A stretch of 64,000 nucleotides of DNA from Noviherbaspirillum_A sp047237965 (GTDB lineage: Bacteria; Pseudomonadota; Gammaproteobacteria; Burkholderiales; Burkholderiaceae_D), in the NCBI RefSeq assembly GCF_047237965.1, contig NZ_JBDFLX010000003.1:62001-126000 (forward strand), given 5' to 3'. Positions 9,661 to 19,629 of this stretch are shown one piece after another. How positions within the stretch are numbered: the first letter of the stretch is position 1; the number at the start of each line of letters is the position of its first letter. The position numbers and the translations under genes were made by a program. Under the pieces are notes generated by a model. That model was not told the DNA's origin, did not search any database, and saw only the letters and a program-made list of their open reading frames with translations.

Positions 9661-12600
9661 ATGAAAATCGACGAGAAGACGATCGCTTTCCTGGGGCAGG
9701 TAATTCTGCTGGGGCAGATCGACGAGGCCGACTCGCTTTGGGCGCTCACCGGACGGGCCACGCGCATCCCGCGGAACGGCTATGACGAGAAGACACCAGG
9801 TGTATTCAGTTTGCGGACGCTGGTGGTGAGGTCCGGCTCGCGGAACATGAAGGGCTTCGATGTTGCAGACGACTACGACTTCGTCGATCCTGCGCTGCTC
9901 GACTTCTTCGCGTCGGCCGCCGGCAAGGAAGGCCAGGCATTCACGCTCAACATTCTCGGGCTGGAGGCGACGGTCAAGCTGGCCCGCGAGGCCCGCACGC
10001 TCGTGCAGCCCGCTTGGGAACACCCAGGTTTCGTGCCGGCTTCGGTTGACAGCATCGCTGTCCCTCCTTATGTGCTAGCGGAAGGGTCACTTACGATCGT
10101 GAATGAGGAAGGGCTGGAAAAGCTCTTGCCTAATGTGGATCTCGCGCAACCTATCGAGCTGAGGGCGGATGGGATCGTCTACACGGCTGCCGTCGTGCCC
10201 CCCGACGGGGGAAGTTCGATTCCAACGCGGGTGCGCCTGACCCGACGGCAAGGAAAGGCGAGCGTGGGCCTGCTGAATCCCCAGCCGGCAAGCTCAGATG
10301 TGCTCTGGCGTCAGCTGTGGCTGCGTATGAATGCGATTGGCCGAACCCTCAGAGTGACAGCTTGGGCCCGGCTCAGTTTCTCGGTCGATGCAGCCCTGCC
10401 GGAGCTGGCTTGGCCCGCAAAGGTGAAGAACAAGCGGGTCACCGCCGATTGGGCCGACGTCGTGCTGCAAGCAGGCATCGCGCAAATCACCCTCGCGGAC
10501 CAACCACTCGAAAGCCAGGTCTTGGGTCCGGAGCAGGTGCTGGAACTGGCACCGGCCGTGCGGCTGCAGCTTAAAGGTGGCACGCTCGTGGTCAGCTCGG
10601 CCGGAGCTGCGGCCGCGGCCGCCGACGCTGACGCCGAGTATTCATGGAGCGTGACACAAGAAGACCGCATCGACGAAACAACCGGGGGCACGACAACTAT
10701 CAGCGTCGTCAAGGAATTCTTCAGCTTCGCGCCGATGCTGCTAGTCCATGAACCGACCCGGGTGAGGGGGCAGCTGGCTTTCGCCTACGGGCGTGGAACT
10801 CCCGCGTCTTCGGTTCCGGTGGTGGGGTTTATCCAACTGAAGAACGGCTGGCTCGAAGTGCCCGTCGAAGGGGACTTGGACACGGGATCGCGCTTGCCTG
10901 CGGTCGTGGAGCGGACAGATGCCAAGACGGTGCGAGGCAGCTTCCTGCTCGGGAATCGCCGGCACGAGTTCCATCTGGCCGGCGAGGTGCCTGTCAGCGC
11001 ACCGTGGAGCTTGCAACTGGACGAGCCGCCGGACTATTTCGTGGAGTTCACGATCGACCTGTCCTCCCCACGCCTTCTGACGAAGGCACGTATTAACCTG
11101 TCCGGGTTCGCGCTGGAGTCCAGGGGCCTGGCCTGGATGGCCAACAGCCGCCCGGATGCGAATGACGCGCTGCCGATGGCGTCGGACCACCCCGACGCAT
11201 ACTTCGACGTTGTCCTGCGACGTTGTGTGGGAGTTCCAGCCGCGGCGCCGTTCGGAGTGTCCGGGCTGGTGGTCGAGGCGCCGCAACGGCCAGGCGCAGC
11301 TTGGAATGGTGCCGCGGGTGCGCAGGACCTCCAGCCGGTGCTCGCGCAGGGGTTGGTGCTGCACCTCAATCCGAGCGCGCTCGCTCCGAATGCGCCAACC
11401 CAGCGGGCCTGGCTGAGGCATCTGACTTTGCCGAGCATACAGGTGATGTGCTCCACCCGGTCTGATCCCACCTCAACGCTGCCGCATGTTAGCCGCTCTC
11501 TCACGCCGTTCGAGCGTCTAGCTTCCCCGTTGGCTCTGGAGGACCCCGCAAGCATGCTGCCGCGGATCGCGGCCTCGGATGAGAACTCGTTCCTGGCCAA
11601 GCTCGATGCGAAAAAGCGGCCCGAGCCTCTGGTGGCGCTGACCTTGCCTGGTGTCGAGTTGCTGCCGCTGTCGCCTTCGATCTATGAAGTCTCCGGGGAT
11701 TTCGAGCAACCCCTTTATGTAGAACCGCATGCGCTTGCAGTGACCCCGCCACCTAACAAGGAGCCATCGGGGCCGGGTCAGGGTTCCGCGCCTCCTGTGC
11801 CTCCCGTCATCACGACACTGGAACCCGAGAGGCTCGAGGAACTCAGGCTAGCCAATTGGGCGCTGCGCGAGGGGGCTGCAACACAGGACAGCAGCATGTT
11901 CCCCCGCGGCGGGATGGGAAAACCGATTAACGTGACACCAACAACGCTGGCGCCCCCATTCTCGTGGGCTGCGTCGATACAAATCGATCCGGAGATCACC
12001 ATCGAGGGTTCGCATGTGACGTATGGAAGGGCAACCTTTTCGCAAAAGACGCCCGTGTGGAGCGATGTGTTCAGTGGCGATTCGCTACTCGAGGGACCTC
12101 GCGGCAGGATGCTCAAGATCAGCGGCGCCACCGTGAGCCTGGACCCTGCCGTTGGGCGCCTTCTTGTTGGCTGGTCCGTGCGAGAAGAGGCCAGTGGCGG
12201 CTACGTCTGGGACGCCCGAGGCGTCGGCTGGGCGGTGGGCCTGACACCCCAAGGCAGGCTCATCTCCCGAGCCTTGCAGTTGCGGGACTCGGCCGGAAAT
12301 GTGACCCAAGGCTCGCTCATCGCCACACAGGAGGCGATCTCCGTGTCGGGGGTCACCGGTGTGGCCTGGAGGTTTGCCTTCACGGATTTGCTCATGGCCG
12401 GCAAGTCGATGGCAGCCAAAACACAGCTCGACCCCGTCGGCCGCTTTGCGGCGGTGGCGAGTAGCTGGACTTGGAGCTTGTGGGCTCCCAGCGAGCAAGA
12501 AGTGAAGGAGGATCGCGTGATACGGGCGTTGCCAATCAGCAGTACCTGCCGCTTCATGCCCAGCGAACTGGCGAGCCTCGTCCTTAAATCAGCGGGCGCC

Positions 12601-15600
12601 CTCGAGTCAGTGGCTGTTGAAGGGGTGCTGGTCGCCGGTAACTGGAGCCGTGCCATTGCGTCGGATGCGTTGCGACGGGTCACCGTGCAGATGACGGCCA
12701 ACGCACAGGGAAACCTGTCCATCACGGACGTGAAGTCGGTGCATACAGACGGGCAAATCGTGTGGGACCTCGAAACGCAAGCTGCAGACGCATCGGGGTG
12801 GGGCGGGGTGGCTCAATTGATTGGCACGCCAGCGCTGCGCAAGGGCGTGCTTTGGATGGACGATGCGCGCCTCGTACTCTCCATCTTCCAGCGCAGTTTC
12901 GAGTTGGCGCTTTCAGCGCCCATCGATACCCGGCACACGGCACCGTCGATCGTATCGTTTGCGGTCCCAAGCGACGAATTGGGAATGTATGTCTCCGGGA
13001 TCGAGCTGGATCTTGCCAATGCGCGCGTCCTCTCGTTATCCCTGGCGGGATCGTTGCGTCAGGGCGTGAACATTTCGGTCGAGCATCGCTGGGACGAAAA
13101 GAAGTCCTCGGGGCAAGTGCAGTGGTTTGGTAACCAGATCAACTGGGACGCATCAGTCGATGGTACGCGCGGCGCCTGCGTCTTGGCGAATCCCAGTTCC
13201 GTGGACGCGGTGACCATCTTTCCGGGGGTGGCTGAAGGTCGAATCAAGGACGGGATCGTCGCCCTATCCATTGGTGCCGGGGTGGGACCACGGCTGGAGG
13301 TCCAATCACATTTCTTCGAATTGCGCTTCTTGCAGCGGGAAGAACTCACCGTCGCGCACCTTCTCCAGTCCGGAGGACTGCTGCCCTCAGAACGCGACAC
13401 CTTGCGGTTCGACGGAAACTGGACGCATGACAGCTTGATCGGATGGTCGAACATCCACGGCTTCGAGTTCTCAGACGGAGCCGACAGCGTGCCCGTCGAA
13501 TTCGCGTGCCCGCCGGGCGCGGTCGTGAGGCATCAGACGGCCTTTGAGTTGTTCGACCATCGCATCCCTGGTGCGAACATCGAGCTTGCTTTGAATGCGG
13601 GAATCCGCCTGAAATCCGCCGGCGAGGAGACCCCGCAAACCTGGGTCGTCGAAGCGACTCACACGCTGACCTGGCCGGAGCAGCCGAATGACAGTTACAG
13701 AATCCGGGCGCTGCATGCTTTGCAGCTTTGGAGCGCCGAACCACTTGCCAAGTCCCTCGATGCGATGCTTTGGAAGTTCGGCTTCGTGCCTGGATACATG
13801 GGAAGCAAATATCCAACACCCACGTTCCCGCGCCCCGGCGTGCAGCGGATCCATCTTGGGTACATCGGCCTGTTTGACAAGAGCATCGTCGCAGAACTGA
13901 AGACGCTCGCGGACTCGTGGGTGATTCTTGGTGGCATGACGACGTTGGTACGTGAACAATCCATCAACTACAGCCTCTTGCATGTGCCGTTCATTGCTGC
14001 GGTATGTACTCCCGGCGCCGCCGCCGGCGTGCAGAAGCTACTGATGCCACCGCAAACGCCAGCGAAGGGCACCTCGCTGAAAATGTCGAGGTACGACGTG
14101 CTGGACTTGCCGGTGACGACAGAAGCCGGATCAGCGGTGTCGCCTGCAGATCTCGTCGACGTGACCCACTTGCAGACCATCCCGTTTGCCCAGGCGCTTC
14201 TTCCATCGAGCCTGCTCTCGGGCGCGGCCATGACCGGCAGCTGGTTCGCTGACAGCGAGCCTTACCTGCCGGGCTGGCACGTGGAGCAGATTCAGCGGCC
14301 CGGCGCGACTGACAAGAAGGATCCGCTGCCGCACCCCTTTGCCCGCGCGGCCGTTATGCTCGCGATGCTTCGCAAGAACGCGCCCCCCGGCGTTCAGGAG
14401 ACGTTGAGCGTACTCACCCGGTATGGGCCGCGCGCGCACGCGAAGACCATGAGCAAGCCCCAGCGCCTGAATGTCAGCTTTAGATCCGTGAAACTCCAGC
14501 CCATCCTCGAATCGCAGCCGAAGGGCGCTATAAATCCCGGGGGAGACTTGGTCATCGGCGGTGAAGGCGGGTTGGTGGCACTGCCAGTGTCGCGCGCAGA
14601 CTTGGACCACGAGGATCCCAAGCACCTTGTCGGTCTCGCAATCAGGCAGATGGTGGAGCCTGCGTTCCTTATCATCCGCCGCGTGGAGAAAGGCGCGACG
14701 TTCGCGCGGTGTGAGTTGCCAGCCAAGCAAATGGATCCGTTGAACTTCTCCGTTCGCGCGCTGCGCACAAAAGCAGTCCACAAAACGGACGGGCATCTCA
14801 CGTGGCCCGACGCCTTCACCAGTGGGCATTTGAGCAAAGCCGATCTTGCGATTGCTGTGGATGAACGCGCGCCGGAACACTTCGCCGCGCCAATCGCCTT
14901 GGCCGCTCTTTCAGGCCGTATGCGGACGACGCGGCCGATGGGGCTGTCCTTCGATTTGCAGGGCGGCACTGCACTTGAACAGACGCATACCGTCTGGATC
15001 GAAGAACGCGATCGCGTCGCCTACATCAAGCCACCGGAACAGCGAGCGGGTGCGGCCCCGTGGATGCAGGACGCCGCGGTCGCCTGTCTGCCCCTGGTTC
15101 CTTCCACGAGGGAGATTTCGCGCGCGATCTTGCAGATGGATCCGTCGCTGGGTGCGCAGCAAGGCAGGAGATTTCAGACATACTTGCCCGTCGTTGCCGA
15201 CACCCTCGACTTCAGCAGCCGGGCCGGCGCCTATGTCGAGATCGGAGTTCGCGTCCTGAGCAGTTGCAACTCCGTACACAGGCAGTTCGAACAAGCGGAT
15301 GGCGGCACGGGAATTTCGCGCGGCATTCGCAGGCCCCGGCCGGTGTCTTTGCCAGACAACAGCGGATCTCCGTCAAGCTGGCGGCGCACGGTGGGTTGGT
15401 GGCGGGACAGCGCGCAGTCCTGCCAGGCTCTGCTCGGCACGTGGGATTCGCTATCGGGCCCCCCCGACGTGAATGATTCGTCTCCGCCGGAGCATCGGGA
15501 ACTGCCACGCTGGAGCGTTCTCCTCGGCAAAGCCGTGCCGTCCGGCCTCACTCAGGAGACTCGAGGCGCCGCACCAATCTGGCGGGGCGCGGTCACGGTG

Positions 15601-16761
15601 ACGTGCTCGGTATGGGACGGGGACAGACAGGTGAGCGATCCCGCGCTGGTGGTTCTTGGCCTACTCACCAGCGTTCATGAAGAGTCCCTGCGCACCGGCC
15701 TACGGGTGGGTGCGAGATGGATCGATTTCGAGCTGGTGAAAGTTGTCGACACGCCGGGCCCGGCTGGGCAGGATCGCTTGGTGTTCCTGCCGCCGGCAGG
15801 AGCGCTTCCCGTCACGGACGGGGATTGCGTATTCGAGTGCGGATTCTGTCCCCGAATGGTCGACCTGCCGGCAGGGGCCATGGCTGATCTCCAGCTGAAG
15901 GTGAGAGCTCGCGAAACGCTCGATAGGGCTGATTTCCGCCTGCTCGCGCTGCCCGTGCTCGGTCCAGTGCAGGGGCGCTTCCCGATACCGCTCGTGCGCC
16001 GCACGGTCTTTTTTAGTGATCCTGCATTCGACCTGCAGCTGTCTAGGATCGAACCGCTGAGCGTGAATCAGGCATTTGACGAAGAAATCCCCGACAAAAT
16101 CTTCAATGCCTGGATCGACCGCCAGAGTGTCACGCCGAACGAGACAGCCGTGGTTCGCGTGACGACGAACTGGAGGGATGGCATGAGGTCCTTCTTTCTG
16201 ACGGCCCGAACTATCCATAAGTCAGATGGTTCCGACGAGGCCCTCGACTTCGACTTCGGAGCCGGTGGCGTAGTGCTCGGTCGCATGCCCCTCGCCCAAG
16301 ACGAGTACTACGCGCTTCCGACGTCCGTCCTCAAGGCGGCCAAAGGCGGCTTGCTGCGCGCAGGTGACACGCTCGTGCTGCAGGTGAAGGCAGTAGCGAT
16401 GGGCAGCGAGAACGCGGACCTAATCGCCAGCTTGCTGATCCCGATCAAGAGCAAAACGGTCCTGCCGCCTCCTCAAGCGATGTATTCACTGGTGGCGCTC
16501 GACGCCGGGTCGCGACCGGCGCCGTTGGCCTGGTGCAGCGCGCATTCCGCGCTTCCCACACCGGAAAGTATGTCCACGGACGTCGTAAGGGGCGCGGGCG
16601 ATGCGCGTGCGCCCGCGAGGATAATCCGCAGAGGCATCTTCAAGTGGGTGAGCATTGATCCGGTCACGCCCGATGCACTCGGCTACTCCGTCCTGAAAGC
16701 CGAACGCACCACCGAAAGCACCCACGTCCCGGAAACGATCGAGAAGGAACTTCGCCCTTAG
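9661..16761 (+). CDS. Giant protein of unknown function (2366 aa), second of a pair
   Basis: The open frame reaches back to 9331, inside the preceding giant gene, but the supported start is ATG 9661: it follows a CGGAG ribosome-binding site with six-base spacing and leaves a 26-bp gap. The product begins MKIDEKTIAFLGQ and has no signal peptide. It is again mostly beta-rich modules, with an Ala-rich stretch near residue 315, a Pro/Gly-rich linker near 700, and many short Asp/Glu-rich loops. It is not obviously homologous to its neighbour along its length but has the same style and probably belongs to the same complex or particle. No known enzyme motif or transmembrane segment was found. Function is unknown. 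Confidence 0.85.
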   Translation: MKIDEKTIAFLGQVILLGQIDEADSLWALTGRATRIPRNGYDEKTPGVFSLRTLVVRSGSRNMKGFDVADDYDFVDPALLDFFASAAGKEGQAFTLNILGLEATVKLAREARTLVQPAWEHPGFVPASVDSIAVPPYVLAEGSLTIVNEEGLEKLLPNVDLAQPIELRADGIVYTAAVVPPDGGSSIPTRVRLTRRQGKASVGLLNPQPASSDVLWRQLWLRMNAIGRTLRVTAWARLSFSVDAALPELAWPAKVKNKRVTADWADVVLQAGIAQITLADQPLESQVLGPEQVLELAPAVRLQLKGGTLVVSSAGAAAAAADADAEYSWSVTQEDRIDETTGGTTTISVVKEFFSFAPMLLVHEPTRVRGQLAFAYGRGTPASSVPVVGFIQLKNGWLEVPVEGDLDTGSRLPAVVERTDAKTVRGSFLLGNRRHEFHLAGEVPVSAPWSLQLDEPPDYFVEFTIDLSSPRLLTKARINLSGFALESRGLAWMANSRPDANDALPMASDHPDAYFDVVLRRCVGVPAAAPFGVSGLVVEAPQRPGAAWNGAAGAQDLQPVLAQGLVLHLNPSALAPNAPTQRAWLRHLTLPSIQVMCSTRSDPTSTLPHVSRSLTPFERLASPLALEDPASMLPRIAASDENSFLAKLDAKKRPEPLVALTLPGVELLPLSPSIYEVSGDFEQPLYVEPHALAVTPPPNKEPSGPGQGSAPPVPPVITTLEPERLEELRLANWALREGAATQDSSMFPRGGMGKPINVTPTTLAPPFSWAASIQIDPEITIEGSHVTYGRATFSQKTPVWSDVFSGDSLLEGPRGRMLKISGATVSLDPAVGRLLVGWSVREEASGGYVWDARGVGWAVGLTPQGRLISRALQLRDSAGNVTQGSLIATQEAISVSGVTGVAWRFAFTDLLMAGKSMAAKTQLDPVGRFAAVASSWTWSLWAPSEQEVKEDRVIRALPISSTCRFMPSELASLVLKSAGALESVAVEGVLVAGNWSRAIASDALRRVTVQMTANAQGNLSITDVKSVHTDGQIVWDLETQAADASGWGGVAQLIGTPALRKGVLWMDDARLVLSIFQRSFELALSAPIDTRHTAPSIVSFAVPSDELGMYVSGIELDLANARVLSLSLAGSLRQGVNISVEHRWDEKKSSGQVQWFGNQINWDASVDGTRGACVLANPSSVDAVTIFPGVAEGRIKDGIVALSIGAGVGPRLEVQSHFFELRFLQREELTVAHLLQSGGLLPSERDTLRFDGNWTHDSLIGWSNIHGFEFSDGADSVPVEFACPPGAVVRHQTAFELFDHRIPGANIELALNAGIRLKSAGEETPQTWVVEATHTLTWPEQPNDSYRIRALHALQLWSAEPLAKSLDAMLWKFGFVPGYMGSKYPTPTFPRPGVQRIHLGYIGLFDKSIVAELKTLADSWVILGGMTTLVREQSINYSLLHVPFIAAVCTPGAAAGVQKLLMPPQTPAKGTSLKMSRYDVLDLPVTTEAGSAVSPADLVDVTHLQTIPFAQALLPSSLLSGAAMTGSWFADSEPYLPGWHVEQIQRPGATDKKDPLPHPFARAAVMLAMLRKNAPPGVQETLSVLTRYGPRAHAKTMSKPQRLNVSFRSVKLQPILESQPKGAINPGGDLVIGGEGGLVALPVSRADLDHEDPKHLVGLAIRQMVEPAFLIIRRVEKGATFARCELPAKQMDPLNFSVRALRTKAVHKTDGHLTWPDAFTSGHLSKADLAIAVDERAPEHFAAPIALAALSGRMRTTRPMGLSFDLQGGTALEQTHTVWIEERDRVAYIKPPEQRAGAAPWMQDAAVACLPLVPSTREISRAILQMDPSLGAQQGRRFQTYLPVVADTLDFSSRAGAYVEIGVRVLSSCNSVHRQFEQADGGTGISRGIRRPRPVSLPDNSGSPSSWRRTVGWWRDSAQSCQALLGTWDSLSGPPDVNDSSPPEHRELPRWSVLLGKAVPSGLTQETRGAAPIWRGAVTVTCSVWDGDRQVSDPALVVLGLLTSVHEESLRTGLRVGARWIDFELVKVVDTPGPAGQDRLVFLPPAGALPVTDGDCVFECGFCPRMVDLPAGAMADLQLKVRARETLDRADFRLLALPVLGPVQGRFPIPLVRRTVFFSDPAFDLQLSRIEPLSVNQAFDEEIPDKIFNAWIDRQSVTPNETAVVRVTTNWRDGMRSFFLTARTIHKSDGSDEALDFDFGAGGVVLGRMPLAQDEYYALPTSVLKAAKGGLLRAGDTLVLQVKAVAMGSENADLIASLLIPIKSKTVLPPPQAMYSLVALDAGSRPAPLAWCSAHSALPTPESMSTDVVRGAGDARAPARIIRRGIFKWVSIDPVTPDALGYSVLKAERTTESTHVPETIEKELRP

Positions 16762-16769
16762 CGTCTCAA

Positions 16770-16985
16770 GGCACGTCGCAATACTGCATCACGTAACTAT
16801 TGTCGACGCCGCCTGCGGCCAACTCCCAGGTGGTTACACGCTAAGGGCGACCGGGAATGATTCCGGGCGAAAGGCATGGTGGAAGGTCCCCAGTTGCTCT
16901 TGATTTTGTACTGATGGTCATAGGGCCAGCCGGCATTAATTCGCTTGGACTTCTTTGATGGCGCTTTGCCTTTGTCACTGGAATA
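16770..16985 (-). pseudogene. Decayed gene remnant behind the Tlde1-like locus
   Basis: Minus-strand translation gives protein-like pieces in different frames: one with KSKRINAGWPYDHQYKI, and a terminal piece ending NSYVMQYCDVP before a stop at about 16770. A TAG separates the pieces, so no intact frame exists. The position, directly downstream of a toxin-like gene and its small partner, would suit a second, decayed immunity or effector-associated gene. That role is inference only. Confidence 0.3.
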
Positions 16986-17228
16986 CTAGATGACGAAGTG
17001 CTCGCACGTCTTGACGTCGTCGGCTGCCGCGCTCTTGGCGGCATCCTGGCAGCGGCCCCAGATAGCTCTGGTGTTGGAATTCTTCAGTTGCTCCGCGGTG
17101 GGAAGCCTCGGTGGTGCGCACCCATCCCCATTGCGCTTGTAAATGATGGCGGAAGCAGTGCAACGCGCGGCAGCTAGTGCCGTGGCGTCGCGGCCAAGCG
17201 CGCTTGTCTTCGCGAATACGATGCCCAC
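16986..17228 (-). CDS. Small hypothetical protein, candidate immunity partner of the Tlde1-like toxin
   Basis: The frame is open further upstream, but a GTG at 17228 follows GAAGAG with good spacing and gives about 80 aa; longer versions would overlap the upstream toxin gene. The product has five cysteines, two of them in the GDGCAPP and KTCEHF regions. It begins 46 bp after the stop of the DUF2778-type gene on the same strand, which is the usual place for a cognate immunity gene. A secreted peptidoglycan-acting toxin normally needs a periplasmic immunity protein, and no clear signal peptide is seen here, so the gene may be N-terminally damaged or the start misplaced. Confidence 0.45.
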   Translation of the reverse strand: MGIVFAKTSALGRDATALAAARCTASAIIYKRNGDGCAPPRLPTAEQLKNSNTRAIWGRCQDAAKSAAADDVKTCEHFVI

Positions 17229-17274
17229 GCAATTCTCTTCGGTGAGATTCGAGGCTAGCTCAGTTGAAGTTCTC

Positions 17275-17664
17275 TCATGGGCCGTGCTCGACGTGCAAGG
17301 TTGTAGGCGCCGAAAGGTCCATTTTCTTGCGAGTCTCCAAAGAACAAATGATGCAACCTTCGGATGCTTCACCTGGTTTTACGGTCCCATCGCCGTGTAC
17401 ATAGAAGCCGTCGCGGCCCATCATGTCATTGGCTGGATCGGGGGTGAGGGGGATCGCGGTCTTTATCTTTCCGCCGTGAATCTCAGTAGCGGCGCCCATG
17501 GTGTACTTGCCGCGTGGAATCGGCCCTAGCTGCTTGACTCCTTGGAACTCTGGCTTGTTCTTGCAACTGCCGTATCCGGAATATCCTCGCTCTACCGGTT
17601 GGGTACTGATTCCGTTCAGGTAAAACAGATCACCCGTGCTCTGGTGATAAAGCCAATCTGGCAT
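17275..17664 (-). CDS. DUF2778 / Tlde1-like L,D-transpeptidase-fold toxin
   Basis: The product (129 aa) starts MPDWLYHQSTGDL from ATG 17664, preceded by GGAGG five bases upstream; an ATG 12 bases earlier lacks this support. It has the DUF2778 layout: an N-terminal STG motif, GYSGYG, GPIPRGKYTMG, then the catalytic-type segment FYVHGDGT...EASEGCI with the His and Cys expected of L,D-transpeptidase-like enzymes. The length matches Tlde1-type type VI secretion effectors, which attack peptidoglycan peptides in the periplasm of target cells. No secretion apparatus, VgrG or PAAR gene is nearby, so delivery is unknown. A small gene directly downstream may be the immunity partner. Confidence 0.75.
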   Translation of the reverse strand: MPDWLYHQSTGDLFYLNGISTQPVERGYSGYGSCKNKPEFQGVKQLGPIPRGKYTMGAATEIHGGKIKTAIPLTPDPANDMMGRDGFYVHGDGTVKPGEASEGCIICSLETRKKMDLSAPTTLHVEHGP

Positions 17665-17676
17665 TCGCGCCTCCAA

Positions 17677-17948
17677 GTAGTTCGTCCACTTAATCTTAGC
17701 TGCTTTGGACTAAGGCGTGGGTACGAATTTGGGCTTGAGCGGTTCAAGGCATGAGCAGCAATCTAGTGAGAGTAGTGGCCGTCGCCTGCAGGTGGTCATT
17801 TCTTTTTTTCACAGCCTCGGTCTAGTGCAGCCGTTCGCAATCGGCAGCATTAGCCTGGAAGGAACGGGATGGACTCCTCCTCCCCGAAAGGGCACCGTGG
17901 TACCACATTGGAGTTTCCACACACCAGTCGTAAAAGAAGGAGTCCACT
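17677..17948 (+). other. Non-coding stretch with IS110-type left-end sequence
   Basis: No supported gene. The last 80 bases before the IS110 transposase remnant carry a short inverted repeat, TGGACTCCT near 17869 and AGGAGTCCA ending at 17947. That is the place where IS110/IS1111 elements keep their non-coding, guide-RNA-encoding end. Confidence 0.3.
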
Positions 17949-18128
17949 ATGAAGCTTATTTGCGTTGGGGTCGATTTGGCAAAGAATGTCTTCCAGGTCC
18001 AGGGTGTTGATTGCGCTGAGAAGCCCGTTTTGCGCAGGAAGTTCAATTGTGCCGATTGGTTAAAGGCACTGCTAAAGAGAATTTAACCGGGCTGCGAGAT
18101 TGGCATGGAAGCCTGTGGAAGAGGTTGA
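17949..18128 (+). pseudogene. IS110-family transposase, N-terminal remnant
   Basis: ATG 17949 follows AAGGAGTCC. The first 45 codons start MKLICVGVDLAKNVFQVQGV, the typical RuvC-like opening of IS110-family transposases, including the catalytic Asp of VGVDLAKN. A TAA interrupts at 18084-18086; the same frame then continues PGCEIGMEACG, also conserved in the family, until TGA. The rest of the transposase (normally about 320-350 aa) is missing. Confidence 0.8.
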
Positions 18129-18129
18129 A

Positions 18130-19059
18130 TGCATGCAGAAGTTACAGAAGGCCGGCGACAAGCCGTGGCCGCAAGATTGGCCGCCTCAGCCCGGAGTGAA
18201 ACGGCTCGGTGGCAATGCGGTCAATGGCGGCTCACTCGATCATTTGGCCAGTCCCATGAGAGGATGATGCGGGTCGATATGCTCTCGCAACGGGTAACTC
18301 TGCGTGTTGTCATGCTGAGAAGTACGGCATTTCCTGCGCATGGAAGCCCCGTTAATTTTGCAAGGGAAAGGCCAGTCATATTGGCCAATCCGGCAAATCC
18401 AGCACTGTCTTATTTGGGCGAAGACCCATGGATCCTGGGCGTTCACCATATTCCCGCGCCGATTAATGCCAGTCACTATGCCATTACCTTATTTACGAAA
18501 AGGAAGATTTTGACTTCACGGTGCTTCTGCAGAGATTCCTAATGGATACTAATTTGGTCATAAAGCAAAAAAATCTGCGGCTTTCGCAGACTTTTGCAAC
18601 GAAAAATTCCACCTTTTCAAACAGTTTGATTTTTCTCATAAGAATGAGCGAGTACAACGGTAGTGTCCTATTTATCGATTGGGAAAAAGCTTTATTTAAT
18701 GCCGTTGCGGAATATCAGTTGAATGGTTTCCATCGGCTCACAAGGGTTGTATAACTATTCAAGCAAGCACGGAATGTATTTACGAATGACCGTGTGCGGT
18801 TGCGGGCTAATAAAGAATGACTGTCGTAATGACTGTTTTCCCAGTAGTTGCATCTTTTCTGTTCTGTCAAATTGAAGGGAGGGCAAATGCCGGCATGCTT
18901 AACGTGACAAGTGGAGCGCAGTGATCAAAGGTGACACCGTGCTCAATACTCCGGATTCACAGAATAACGATTGCGATAAGATTGTAGATACGTATTAACT
19001 GTTATATTTAGATAATATATTTATCTCTTTTTTGCACAAAAAATTAAAAAGGAGAAATT
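18130..19059 (+). other. Intergenic region without a supported gene
   Basis: About 930 bases between an IS110 remnant and the next gene. Base composition shifts from GC-rich to AT-rich near 18480. Short open frames exist (for example 18521-18754) but have no ribosome-binding site or recognisable product. The last 80 bases are very AT-rich and probably hold the promoter of the gene at 19060. Confidence 0.4.
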
Positions 19060-19629
19060 ATGTCACTTCAGGCAATTGCAGGAGTTGCTTATGACCGACG
19101 TAATCCAAGCAACCCCTCTAGTACGGAACGGATGCGCATTGCAGCTGCCGAGATAACACCTGATCAACCTGCGCGCTCAACAGCGCAGATAACAGCGAAG
19201 CAGGTCAACAACTCACTTGAAGCATTAAAACGGTATATTCCGACAGAGTTTTTGGCGCTATATATACCTTTCATCTCGATCGCGAGCGATACCAAGAAAG
19301 CTCGGCCTCCAGGAGGGCAGGCAGTGGAGCAGGCAATGGTGCACGCAGAAGTACTTTCGCAGTACATCTATGTTGGTTTCATCATTGCAACGCCGCTCGC
19401 CGTTTTTTTAATATTTATAGCCAAGGCGGCGGAGGCGGGAAAGGAAAGAAGTTGGCATAGTCTGCCTTTGTTTGAGGCTACGCTCGCGACCGTTTCTTTT
19501 GCTGTGTGGGGCGCTTCTGTACCAAGTATATTTCCGGGTCAACAGTGGTGGCTCAGCATGCTCGCAATGGCGAGTGCTTTTATTCTTCCTTTAATAGACA
19601 CGGCTTTTTCAAAGAACACCCTCAGCTAG
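19060..19629 (+). CDS. Polytopic membrane protein of unknown function (189 aa)
   Basis: ATG 19060 is preceded by AAGGAG with ideal spacing. The N-terminal 65 residues are soluble and Pro/Ser-rich. At least three hydrophobic segments follow, around residues 68-80, 103-126 and 145-180, including YVGFIIATPLAVFLIFIA. The C-terminus is short and cytoplasmic-looking. AT-rich codon use differs from the GC-rich genes elsewhere, consistent with recent transfer. It heads a group of three same-strand genes (with 19781 and 20683) that may be functionally linked. No family is recognised. Confidence 0.75.
   Translation: MSLQAIAGVAYDRRNPSNPSSTERMRIAAAEITPDQPARSTAQITAKQVNNSLEALKRYIPTEFLALYIPFISIASDTKKARPPGGQAVEQAMVHAEVLSQYIYVGFIIATPLAVFLIFIAKAAEAGKERSWHSLPLFEATLATVSFAVWGASVPSIFPGQQWWLSMLAMASAFILPLIDTAFSKNTLS

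Noticed and set aside
18521..18754. 77-codon frame in AT-rich DNA
   Set aside because: The frame has no Shine-Dalgarno sequence and the product shows no motif; AT-rich gene-free DNA easily yields frames of this size.
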